Source of the DNA: Clarkia xantiana subsp. parviflora
Taxonomy: Eukaryota; Streptophyta; Magnoliopsida; Myrtales; Onagraceae
NCBI GenBank assembly: GCA_036873135.1
Contig: JAPTYO010000001.1
Coordinates: 49,711,774 to 49,775,773 of the forward strand
Direction of reading: 5' to 3'
DNA length: 64,000 nt
Made by a program: the position numbers and the translations under genes. The notes below the pieces were generated by a model, which saw only the letters and a list, made by a program, of their open reading frames with translations, made no database searches and was not told the DNA's origin. Below are positions 12,740 through 22,722 of the stretch, piece after piece; position 1 is the first letter of the stretch, and each line of letters begins with the position of its first letter.

Positions 12740-15700
12740 ATGGCTTCCACAAGTAATGGGTCGTTCCAACCCCAACTTCCTAAGTTTGATGGGAAACACT
12801 TCGAACATTGGAAGATCCAGATGGAGGTACTCTTTGGGTACCAAGAGCTTATGGAGATCGTTGAGGAGGGATTCACAGAGCCAATTACTACCGTCGGAAT
12901 GTCACAGGAGGAGCTGAGGACGCTGCGGGAAAATCGTAAGAAAGATGTAAAGCGTTATTTTACATCTTTCAAGCGTTAGACTCGACCATGTTTGAGAACG
13001 TGGCGACCGCACAAACCGCAAAGGAGGTGTGGGATTCTCTTGTAAAGTCATACAAAGGTGTCGAGAGAGTTCAGAAGGTTCATCTCCAGGTGTTGCGAAG
13101 ACAGTTCGAGCTATGTCAGATGGAGAGCTCGGAGTCGGTATCTGATTATTTCTCGAGGGCATTAGCTCTTGTCAACCAAATGAAGAGCAATGGCGAGACA
13201 ATAACAGATCAACAGACTGTTGAGAAAGTTCTTCGCTCACTTACCTTGAAGTTTGAGTATATCGTGACGGCAATCGAAGAATCCAAAGATTTGTCTACTA
13301 TGACGGTGGATGAGTTAATGGGTTCTCTCCAAGTGCACGAGCAAAGAATCAAGGAGAAATCAGGAAAAACCGTCGAGGAAGCTTTGCAAAGTCAATTGAC
13401 GTTGCAAGACGATAAAGAGCAGCAATCCAGCTACTCTAATTGGAAGGGAGGAAATTCTAAGACTAAAGGTCGTAAAGATCATAGGTCTGGAAAAAGAAGA
13501 GACTTGTCCCAGATTCAATGTTTCAACTGCAAGAAGTTTGGTCATTTCCAGTCGCAGTGTAAGAGTTTGAAAAAGGAAGGTAAGACTCATTATGCTAAAG
13601 CCGCAATGACAGCTGATAGTGGTGACGAGATGGAGAAAGCTTTGTTGCTGACGTGTGATGTTGCGGTGGAAGACCAAAAGAATATTTGGTTTTTGGACAC
13701 CGGGTGTAGCAATCATATGTGTGGACAGAAAGAGCTATTCTCGTCGTTGGATGAGTCTGTCAGATCAGAGGTGAAGTTCGGGAACAATGCGAGAATTCCT
13801 GTCACGGGAAAAGGACACATCCTCATCAACGCAAAGGATGGGTCTAAACAACGTATTGCAGACGTGTATTATGTTCCAGGGCTCCACCAGAACCTTCTCA
13901 GTATGGGACAATTGTCTGAACGAGGCTACGATATGCAGATTCATGGCGGGATCTGTACCATTAAAGATAGCCAACATCGCTTGATTGAGAGGGTAAAGAT
14001 GTCCCCAAATCGTCTTTTTCCTTTGCATATCAAGTATGTTAATTCTTGTTTAAGTTCCTCCGTTGAAGATTCCTCATGGTTGTGGCACAAGCGGTTTGGC
14101 CATGTGAATTTTGATAGCCTAGAGCTATTAACCCGAAAGAATATGGTGTCCGGCTTACCTAAGATTTCTTGTCCGAAGAATGTGTGTGAGACATGTGTTA
14201 TCGGGAAGGGAATCGTTTCCGTCAGGTCAGTCATGGAGGGCGACAATGTCATTGGAGCTAGTTCACTCTGATCTTTGTGGGCCGCTTGAGGTACCTTCCA
14301 ACCGGGGGTATAAGTATTTCTTGACTTTTATCGACGATTTCAGCCGAAAAACATGGGTTTACTTCTTGAAACACAAGTCAGAGACAACTGATGTTTTCAA
14401 GGAGTTCAAAACCTATGTTGAGACACAGAGTGGGCGCCGAGTAAAAACTCTAAGGACAGACCAAGGCACAGAGTATCTGGCGGGTGATAGGTTCTTCAAG
14501 AAAGCGGGAATCGAGCACCAGTTGACAGCGAGGTACACACCTCAACAGAACGGTGTTGCTGAGATGAAGAACAGAACCATCATGGATATGGTCCGCTGCA
14601 TGTTACACGCCAAGAATATGCCGAAGCAGTTATGGGCGGAGGCAGTTGCATGTGCAGTTCATGTATTAAACAGGTGTCCTACGAAAGGACTACATATGAA
14701 AACTCCTTTCGAGGTATGGACAAGACGCGTTCCTTCCGTTTCGTATTTACGGGTGTTTGGTTGGCACATGTGCCTAAAGAGCTTAGAAAGAAGCTTGACG
14801 ATAAAAGCCAAAAGTGTATCTTTATTGGCTATAGTAATGCGACCAAGGGTTATCGGTTGTTTGATCCGGTGACAGAAAAAGTGATTGTTAGCAGAGATGT
14901 CACCTTTGATGAACAAGGTGAATGGGATTGGAGTGTTGAGAGTAAGAGGTCTTTTGACTTCTACCCTGTAGAGGAGGAAGAAGCTGCTCCAGTCTCCGCA
15001 GAGCAATCAAGTGAAGGTACATTACTTGAACCAGCTCCAGAAGCATCTTCTCAACGACCTCAGCGACAACGAGTTTTACCAGCTCGTCTGCAAGATTATG
15101 TTTTGTCTAAGGACACAGATGCATCAGATGAGGAAATTAAAAGTTTTGCCTTGTTTGCTGATTGTGATCCACAGACATATGTTGAAGCCTCACAGGATGA
15201 GATGTGGGTTCAGGCGATGGATGAGGAGATCCAAGCAATTGAGAAGAATGACACATGGGAGCTGACGACTCTTCCAGAAGGCAAAAAACAAATTGGTCTA
15301 AAATGGGTGTACAAGACCAAGTACAAGCCTAATGGAGATGTTGACAAGCTGAAGGCTCGTCTGGTAGTCAAAGGCTACAAGCAAAAGCCAGGGATTGACT
15401 ACTTTGAGGTGTTCGCGCCAGTTGCCCGGTTAGACACTATCGGGATGATTATTGCTCTTGCAGCACAGAGAAACTAGAGGATACACCAGATGGATGTCAA
15501 GTCCGCATTTCTAAATGGCGTACTTGAAGAGGAGGTATATGTGGACCAGCCAGAAGGTTATGTCAGAAGAGGACATGAAGGAAAAGTCTACAAGTTGAAG
15601 AAAGCTTTGTACGGGCTTAAACAAGCACCAAGGGCATGGTACACCAGGATCGACGCTTATTTCCAAGGTCATGGATTCGTCAAGTGTCCTTCCGAGCATA

Positions 15701-16688
15701 CATTGTATGTGAAGGTTAATGAAGCTGGTGAGATGCTCATTGTGTGTTTGTATGTTGATGACCTCATTTTTACTGGTGATATTCGTGAGATGATCCAAGA
15801 CTTCGGGGAGGCCATGATCCGAGAATTCGAGATGACAGACATGGGGCTATGTCTTATTTTTTGGGTCTTGAAGTTACTCAATCAGATGACGGTATCTTCA
15901 TATCCCAGAAGAAGTATGCGAAGGATATTCTCGAGAAGTTCAAGATGGCTAATTGCAACCCGATCCGTACTCCAATGGAAGAAAGATCGAGTTTGACAAA
16001 AGAAGGAAGCGGTGCTGAAATGAATCCGACATATTACAAGAGGATAGTAGGTTGTCTACGATACTTGACTTCTACTAGACCAGATATTGTATATAGTGTT
16101 GGGATTATCAGCAGGTTCATGGAGTCTCCACGACAATCTCATTTGCAAGCAGCAAAGAGAATTCTGAGGTACATCAAAGGTACAATTGATGACGGTATAT
16201 TCTATTCAGCATCAAAATAATTTCAGCTGGTGGGATATACAGACAGTGATTGAGCAGGTGACACCTGGGAGAGGAAGAGCACATCCGGTTATGCCTTTCA
16301 CTTGGGATCAGGAGTTTTCTCTTGGTCTTTGAAGAAGCAACATGTGGTTGCTCTGTCAACTACTGAAGCAGAATATATAGCGGCAGCATATTGTGCTACT
16401 CAGGCAGCTTGGTTGCGTCAGATGCTTGTAGAGTTACACCACAAGCAGGAGCATCCAACGAGCATCAAGTGTGACAATCAGTCAGCAATTGCTCTGTCGA
16501 AGAATCCTGTCTTTCATGGAAGGAGTAAGCACATCGACATCAAGTATCACTACATCAGGGATTTGGTGAAGGATTGCGAGATTGCACTGGAATACTACAA
16601 AAGCGAGGAGCAAGTTGCTGACATATTCACGAAGCCGTTGAAGGCCGACATTTTCCTTAAGCTGAAAGGAATGTTGGGCATGAAATAA
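12740..16688 (+). pseudogene. Copia gag-pol of element 2, multiply broken
   Basis: Recognisable in order: gag from ATG 12740; CCHC knuckle (about 13519-13560); protease with DTG-type core near 13700; integrase with an HHCC-like zinc region and DDE residues (VHSDLCGP, TDQGTEY, NGVAEMKNRT; 14090-14700); reverse transcriptase with YVDD at 15751-15762; and RNase H ending ADIFTKPLK. Lesions seen: in-frame TAG at 12977 with a frame change just before 12988, frame changes near 14190-14230, 14765 and 15850-15880, a TAG at 15475, a TAA at 16218 and a TGA at 16251. None of the enzymes would be made intact from this copy. Confidence 0.93.
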
Positions 16689-16714
16689 GTTGACGAGGTT
16701 AATTTAAGGGAGGC

Positions 16715-16946
16715 TGTTAGAAATAATTAAAATAACCTCTCAATAATTAAGTTTTATTAGTAGCTAAATAATTGATAAGTTTTAGTTATGATTAGAATTA
16801 TTATCATGATTAGAATTTATTAGAATGAGGAGTTTTTGTAATGTAAAATCCTATATAAAGGATGTAATGATGAATGTAGAAAATAACTCAAGCAACTCAA
16901 ATAAATATAAAGTATTTCTATATAATTGAGAGTGTGGGTTCCAACA
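16715..16946 (+). repeat. 3' LTR of copia element 2
   Basis: Same length as the 5' LTR, with three substitutions by eye (near 16760, 16827 and 16867). Its polyadenylation or promoter activity could reach the hydrolase gene downstream. Confidence 0.97.
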
Positions 16947-17014
16947 GGACTACATGTCAGTATGTGCCAAGTCATTACCTAAACCGCAAGAATTAAATAT
17001 AGGAAAAAAAAAGT

Positions 17015-17063
17015 GTCGAGACTACAACAGTAGTAATATTGTCGAGACTACAACAGTAGTACC
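17015..17063. repeat. Two-copy tandem repeat, 26-bp period
   Basis: GTCGAGACTACAACAGTAGT occurs at 17015 and 17041, between element 2 and the hydrolase gene. No function can be assigned. Confidence 0.8.
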
Positions 17064-17509
17064 AGAGTAGAGTAGAAATGAGTTCAAGTAGAAATATTGA
17101 AAAATGATAAACTTGAGGATATAGATGATATTTCGCTACATGACATCATCAATTCATCATCATTAATTTTTTATTTTTTCCCCAAAATCGTCATCATTAA
17201 TTGGATAAAGTAAGCATTGAAATGCCAAGAAAAAAAAAAAGTCATTTCTCTTCCAAATCAACTCAAGAAGAGGAGCAACCAAGCGAGCAGCTCGAAGGTC
17301 TAGGCTTCTCTCAATTTCGGTTCTTTCCTCAGCTCTGTTGCATTTCTCTTCACTCTGTTTTTTTCTGCTTGTTTCCAAAAGAGCTGTTCTTTCTCAAGTT
17401 TGTGAATGCAGTGAATTTGGTGGCTGTATCGTCTATAATTTGATAATTCGATTATGGGTTCTGAAATTCAGTACAAGATTTTCAGTTTGATGTCCTTTTC
17501 TGCAGTTAA

Positions 17510-19172
17510 ATGTTGAACTCGATCACTACTCCCAGCTCGAGTTCACTGTACCCGAAAAGGCTCCACTTTCAGCCTCCTAGAAAGGTTTTAGTCACCGTTA
17601 GGGTTCGTGTACGTGCTTCACTAGCTGATTCAGACCCAGGTGATAGATTTAAAGTGGAGTATACTCCTTGGCTCATTGTTGGCTTGGGTAACCCTGGAAA
17701 TAAGTACCATGGCACTAGGCATAATGTAATTCCTTCATTTTGTGCAATATTTTGAATTTTCTGTTGTTTAATATTTTTTCTGGTAATTGAACGGTTTTCT
17801 TTCATTAGGTTGGTTTTGAAATGATCGATCGAATATCTGAAGCTGAAGGCGTTCCGCTGAACACAATTCAGTCCAAAGCCTTAATTGGCATAGGTAGTTT
17901 TTCAACATATTATTACCTGATTTCTGTTAAAACTAAATGTACATAGTTATAGGATATTGAATGTAAGGTGTATTTTGTAAAACATTACTGTTAGAAGTAA
18001 AGCTTGTATCACTGAGATGTTAAAGATAGGAATTTGATTGGTTTCGTGCGATGGTGCAATCAGTGCAGGTTCTATAGGAGAGGTACCAATTGTTTTAGCT
18101 AAGCCTCAAGCTTACATGAGTTTCAGTGGAGAATCGGTTTGTTCAGCTCTTAAACTTACTTTCTATAATAATTTTATTATTGTTAGTTTCGCTTATTTTT
18201 TATGTGCGCATCTTTATTTCATCTCTTGTTCAAATTAAAGCTCTTGATTAAGTGATCATTTTCCTTTCTGATGGAGAATCATTGTATGTTTATGCAAAGG
18301 TCGGGCCACTTGCAGCATACTATCAAGTTCCTTTGCGGCATATTTTACTGGTATGCAGTATACATCTTAACTAAGCCTTAACTATGAATTGGATGATTTT
18401 GGAATCATAGCCTTAAGATCTATCTATGCAGATTTATGATGAAATGAGACTGCCAAATGGTGTGTTGAGGCTCCAACCAAAAGGAGGGCCGGGGCAGCAC
18501 AATGGGTGCTGTCTTTGTTCTTTGTTACAATGTCTATGATACAAAATCAAAGCAATCTTCCTTCCAAAATTACTATTTAGCACGAATGAAATCATCAGTT
18601 GTCTCACTTATATGTTTCCTCATTTCAGGCTTAGGAACGTGATGGGCCATTTAGACGGGTCTCGTGATTTCCCCCGGTTGGCTATAGGTTCGTGTGACAT
18701 AAATCTCATCTAATTATGCTGAAAATTTGTTGGTTGCTCTTAGAGACTTAGACTATGAATGATCTGGCATTCGTCAACCAATCACTGTTTGGTGTGGTGC
18801 CACATATGCAATCATCTCCAAGCTGTGCCCAATTTTCTTTTATTGGTTTACTATGTCCAACTCCGAATTCAGTTTTGTTATTGTTGTGTAGGAATTGGGA
18901 ATCCACCAGGTAATATGGATCTGAAAGCTTTCCTTTTGCAGAAGTTCAGTTCAGTCGAGCGAGAGCAGGTACATACGATCGATATCAAGTTATCAACTGC
19001 ACAAGATCACATTTTTTTGTCCTAAATTTTTTATTCTTTGGTTTTCGTTTTGCAGATTGATACAGCATTGGACCAAGGACTGGAATCTGTGAGGACTCTG
19101 GTGCTTACTGGATTTACCAAAAGCATCACCAGATTTAATTTGGGGCAGAAGTACAAATACCACAGAGTCTAG
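17510..19172 (+). CDS. Peptidyl-tRNA hydrolase, bacterial type, chloroplast-targeted
   Basis: Releases stalled peptides from peptidyl-tRNA so that the tRNA can be reused; the related CRS2 protein uses the same fold for plastid intron splicing. Eight exons: 17510-17725, 17809-17893, 18069-18136, 18300-18350, 18432-18505, 18629-18687, 18892-18968 and 19056-19172, all GT-AG, total 747 nt, giving 248 aa. A Ser/Arg-rich leader of about 45 residues resembles a plastid transit peptide. The Pth core follows: [19 protein letters not shown] with the catalytic His, [21 protein letters not shown] with the conserved Asp, GGPGQHNG, and IGNPPG near the C-terminal helix. All expected catalytic residues are present, which favours an active hydrolase over CRS2. 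A TTTTCTGCAG just before the ATG suggests a spliced 5' leader. Confidence 0.93.
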
Positions 19173-19601
19173 GACTTATATAATGAATATTGAGTCCTTT
19201 AATGTTCCACTTCCATCAATTGTCGTAATCAACATTATTCTGTTCATCGGTTGTGTATGGTCTTAATATTGATGCCATATGCTATGGTTGTATGCTACAT
19301 TCATTAATGAGTAATTTATAACTAGACACCTGAATAATAATAATTCAGTTCATTTAAACTTTTAAAGTGCCTCTAAAGATTGAATTAATGAATTATCGTC
19401 CCTCACCGCTCGGTAATTATAATAGTTCAAAAATGCCCCTTGCCTCCTTCAAATCAGACCGTTGAATCTCTCTCTTCCCTCCCTATCTATAATAAGACCG
19501 TTGAGACTAAACAGAGATCTTGTTTCGATTATTTTTGCTGCCAACAGACACTTGGAACTCGATAAACAATCTCAAGAACATTCTCGGATTGCGCATCAAC
19601 A

Positions 19602-20835
19602 ATGGCAGAGACATTGAGTAACGGCTACCTGCAAAAAGCTCACAACTTTGAGCCTCTGTTCTGCGCTGTCGACCCGATGCCTCTTCTTTTCTCGCAGAAC
19701 TCATCCTTTACTGAAGAACCAATCCTCACCGTCTCTCCTACTACGGACCTCTGTTTCTCCATGGAGAGAGGACCCCGATATAGAGAATATGCAGAGCGGC
19801 GAGAGAGAAAGCTTCGAATGAAGCTGATGAGGCAGCACGAAGAACCGAACGACATTCAAACCCCTCCGAGGAAACAGGTCAGCGAAGAATGAACCTGATC
19901 TATTATTTTTACGATCTTAAATTCAAAAGATTTCGAAAAAAAATTGGTCGGAGGCTAAATTCTACTATCGATTCTGGGGTTTTATCGTACAAATCCTCAT
20001 GTGGGTATGCGAAAATTCCTCAACTCGATCATGAAATCGGTTCAAGTTCTCACGTCGATCTGTGAAGACGGTTCTGCTCTGTTATTTTTACGAATTTCTT
20101 AGAGATTTTGAAAAAAAAATGGGTCAGAGACTAAATTTTACTATCAATTATGGGTGAATCGCACAAATTCTCATGTGGGTATGCGAAAATTCCTCAACTT
20201 GATCATGAAATCGGTTCAAGTTCTCATGTCGATTTGTGATGACGGTCTGCTCTGTTATTTTTAGGAATTTCTTAGAGATTTCGAAAAAACAAAAAAAACT
20301 TGGTCGGAGGCTAACTTTTACTATCAATTCTGGTTTATCGTTCAAATTCTCATGTGGGTATGCGTAAATTTCTCAACTTGATGTTCAAATCGGTTAAAGT
20401 TCTCATCTTGATCTTCTTCTTCTTCAGCAGGTTAAATTCCAAAGCAGCTCCACCAAGACTCGAAAAGCGCCTTCCTTTTTGGCTCAATCGGTACCGGACT
20501 TCGCCTCCATGATGAGGAAGGAGAACCAGAAACCCAACACCAACAACATGCTGTCTCCTCTGCTCGAGATGACTCCCCCGACCACAAAGAAATTCATTAC
20601 AAAGGGCAATATCGGAAGTTCAAGTGCGAGGGGATCAAAGTCTGCAACCGCAGGGGAGAAGCGAGGAGGAGGAATGATGGTGAGGAAGAGCTATGCTTGT
20701 GTTCAGGAACTGAAGGGGTTCTCTTCCATGGCTGGCACATCCATTGCTGGAGGAGAAAACAGAACTAGTACGAGGAACAGTACCAGAGCTAGTACTAGGA
20801 GAAGTGTGATGGGATCTACAAAGTATTATCTTTAG
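19602..20835 (+). CDS. Uncharacterised plant protein with KEN-box-like motif
   Basis: Two exons, 19602-19877 and 20431-20835, joined through a GT-AG intron, giving about 226 aa. I do not recognise a named family. Visible features: an acidic/hydrophobic N-terminus, a highly basic stretch (residues about 56-78) with RMKLMRQHE, which fits a loose RxxLxxxxE D-box, then RKENQKPN at about 121-128, matching the KENxxxN form of the KEN degron, a GGEN near 198, and a Ser/Thr/Arg-rich tail with repeated STR units ending SVMGSTKYYL. There is no signal peptide or membrane segment. Such motifs occur in cell-cycle proteins destroyed by the APC/C; that role is inference only. The 3' splice site is a tandem CAGCAG, so one Gln may be alternatively included. 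Confidence 0.75.
19901..20430. repeat. Three-copy intronic tandem repeat, about 172-180 bp unit
   Basis: The intron of the KEN-box gene is almost entirely three tandem diverged copies starting near 19901, 20081 and 20253. Shared words include GAGATTTCGAAAAAA, GGTCGGAGGCTAA, CTCATGTGGGTATGCG, TCCTCAACTTGATCATGAAA and TCGGTTCAAGTTCTCA. The last copy runs into the 3' splice site. Confidence 0.88.
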
Positions 20836-21975
20836 GCATCATCCATTTTCAGGAATTGTCATTTTCGGCGACGGGTATCTTCTTCTGGTTCGGTACAATA
20901 GTCTATTGTTCATACTTCATAGCTTGAATTGAGATTGTTTCTGGTCATTGTTAGCATTATGGTTCAACTAAGAATTGCTAGAACATTCAATGTAACATAT
21001 AGATTTGGTTTGCCACTTCCTCAATGAAATGTTTGGTTTTCTTTGGTATGGATTTGTTATTTTCTCCTCGAGTTAACTAACTCAAAGTTCGACTTTTTCG
21101 GGTTCTTGAGACACTACTAAAGCAAAGGAAAGCAATAATTTTCAACAGACAACGACTGACCTTGTTCTGAACGAAATGACAATAATTCAATGACAATAGC
21201 ACCAGAAGAAGATCCTCTTAAGGTTCAGAAGATCCTAGAAAGTAAGTAAATTTTGTTATTGGTTTGGATTTAGGGTTATTTGAACTGACATTGATAAACC
21301 GCAACTAGTGAGCCTTGAAAGCGTGTTACCCAAGAAGAGACAAGTGAGAACCATCTAAAAGAATCAATTTATCTGGCAAAGGGGTCCTCCATAGCATGTG
21401 AGCTTCAATTATATGGCTTCTTCCATGGCCCTCTCCTTTGTCTTCTCTCTACCAAATTTGATACCCACCACCACCCTACAACAATCACTGAAACCAACCT
21501 CTCTATCTATCTAAGGGACTAGTTGTTTTAGTAGCATGTTCCGGTCACAACAATGGAATGGAGCAGATCCGAGCTTTGAAGTTCCTTGCATCTCAAGCTA
21601 TCTTCATTTTTGTTGAAATAAGGTCGGAAATGGTGTGATCGATTTGATGATCTTCAACTATCGAAATTCGATTAAATATTCCACAAATCGAATACGAAAA
21701 ATTATTCCTTCTGACAGTCCGACATTATTAACTAGCTATCCCAACTCAATGAGTTGAAAATCCTTTCTGTTTGGCACCAATCCAAGAATGGAGAATATAT
21801 ATACAGAGAGATTAAAGAAAGACAACATTGAATTGTTCATCATCAAATACATTATTACATACATTCATGAAAAAGTATCTACTACAATTCAATACCACAA
21901 AATACACTTAACCAACTGTTCTAAAAACCCGAGCTTTGGAGGAGAATGCATGCATGGTTTACCAACCACCAGTTA
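20836..21975. other. Convergent intergenic gap, no gene seen
   Basis: 3' flanks of the KEN-box gene (+) and the serine-rich gene (-). No coding exon, RNA gene or bounded transposon was recognised. Confidence 0.5.
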
Positions 21976-22608
21976 TTACTTTCTCTTGCTCTTGTCTTTG
22001 CTGTTGAATAAGATTGATCCCAAACCAAAGAGATTACCTGTATGAACATTGAGAGCGGGACTGGAAACCCCATTGTTCTTCCTCAACGGAGGTTTTCGAT
22101 ACGAGCTATTTGGCGGAGGCTTCGATGGAGAAGAAGAAGAATGACTCTGTTTCTGATAATGGTGGGTTTCCTTGGACAATGGAGCTTGCTTCGTCGACCC
22201 AGTAGAGTAACTTCGTGACAAAAGCGGCAACGGACACAATTTCCTTACATATCCTCCGCTGCTGCTCCTCTTGAGCCTCCAAAACGACAACTTGGTGGTA
22301 TCATTGCTCTGTTTTTCCTCCGTTTCGTTGTCGCTAAATGTTTTGTCCTCTGTCTTGGAAACAGCCTTCTTCTTGTTCTTGATAGGGGTGGGGAGGATCT
22401 TGCCTTCTGAGAAGAGTTCATCCGCGGAGGAAGATTCGTGGTCCATGTTTTCATGGCTGCAGAGACTGAATTCGAAGCTAGCAGAGCTCAAACTGGAAGA
22501 ATCCGACCGGACATGGCGTTGCTCCACCCGTACGACATCGTACGCGACAAGATCATGTGAGAATGAGATCCTAGGACTGATGTTTGAACTGTCTGTTAGA
22601 AGCTCCAT
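21976..22608 (-). CDS. Serine-rich protein, MAKR/DUF1645-like, function unknown
   Basis: Single exon, 210 aa from ATG 22608. The frame extends to an upstream ATG at 22722, but MELLTDSS...RISFSHDL resembles the start usual for this kind of protein, and the extra 38 residues look like leader sequence. The diagnostic block is FEFSLCS...SSADELFSEGKILPTP (about residues 67-93), like the FEF...SADELF..G.ILP block of MAKR (membrane-associated kinase regulator) and DUF1645 proteins. The middle is Lys/Glu-rich, followed by SFWRLKRSSSGGYVRKLCPL, a Ser/Pro-rich stretch and a basic tail FGLGSILFNSKDKSKRK. No membrane segment. Basic clusters could bind acidic lipids or act as a nuclear signal; unproven. 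Confidence 0.78.
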   Translation of the reverse strand: MELLTDSSNISPRISFSHDLVAYDVVRVEQRHVRSDSSSLSSASFEFSLCSHENMDHESSSADELFSEGKILPTPIKNKKKAVSKTEDKTFSDNETEEKQSNDTTKLSFWRLKRSSSGGYVRKLCPLPLLSRSYSTGSTKQAPLSKETHHYQKQSHSSSSPSKPPPNSSYRKPPLRKNNGVSSPALNVHTGNLFGLGSILFNSKDKSKRK

Positions 22609-22722
22609 TGATAATAATGCAGGAGAAATCGTGGAGGAGGAGGAGTTTGCAGAAAGCAATTGTTTATGTGGAGGACAGAGGAAGAAGATGAAGTGAAGAG
22701 ACGTTTGGGGAGAGTTCGACAA

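Larger units (their letters stand above)
12410..16946 (+). mobile_element. Ty1/copia retrotransposon with near-identical LTRs (element 2)
   Basis: The LTRs are 232 bp each (12410-12641 and 16715-16946), with a 5-bp duplication GGACT at 12405-12409 and 16947-16951. TGGTATCAGAGC at 12644-12655 is the tRNA-Met-type primer binding site, and a purine tract AATTTAAGGGAGG precedes the 3' LTR. The domain order gag, protease, integrase, reverse transcriptase, RNase H defines Ty1/copia. The two LTRs differ at only three positions, so insertion is recent, yet the coding region is broken many times. It sits about 560 bp upstream of the peptidyl-tRNA hydrolase start codon. Confidence 0.97.

Noticed and set aside
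22609..22722. Upstream ATG of the serine-rich gene as the true start
   Set aside because: The extra 38 residues look non-conserved, while MELL...RISFSHDL fits the usual start of such proteins. The choice is not certain.
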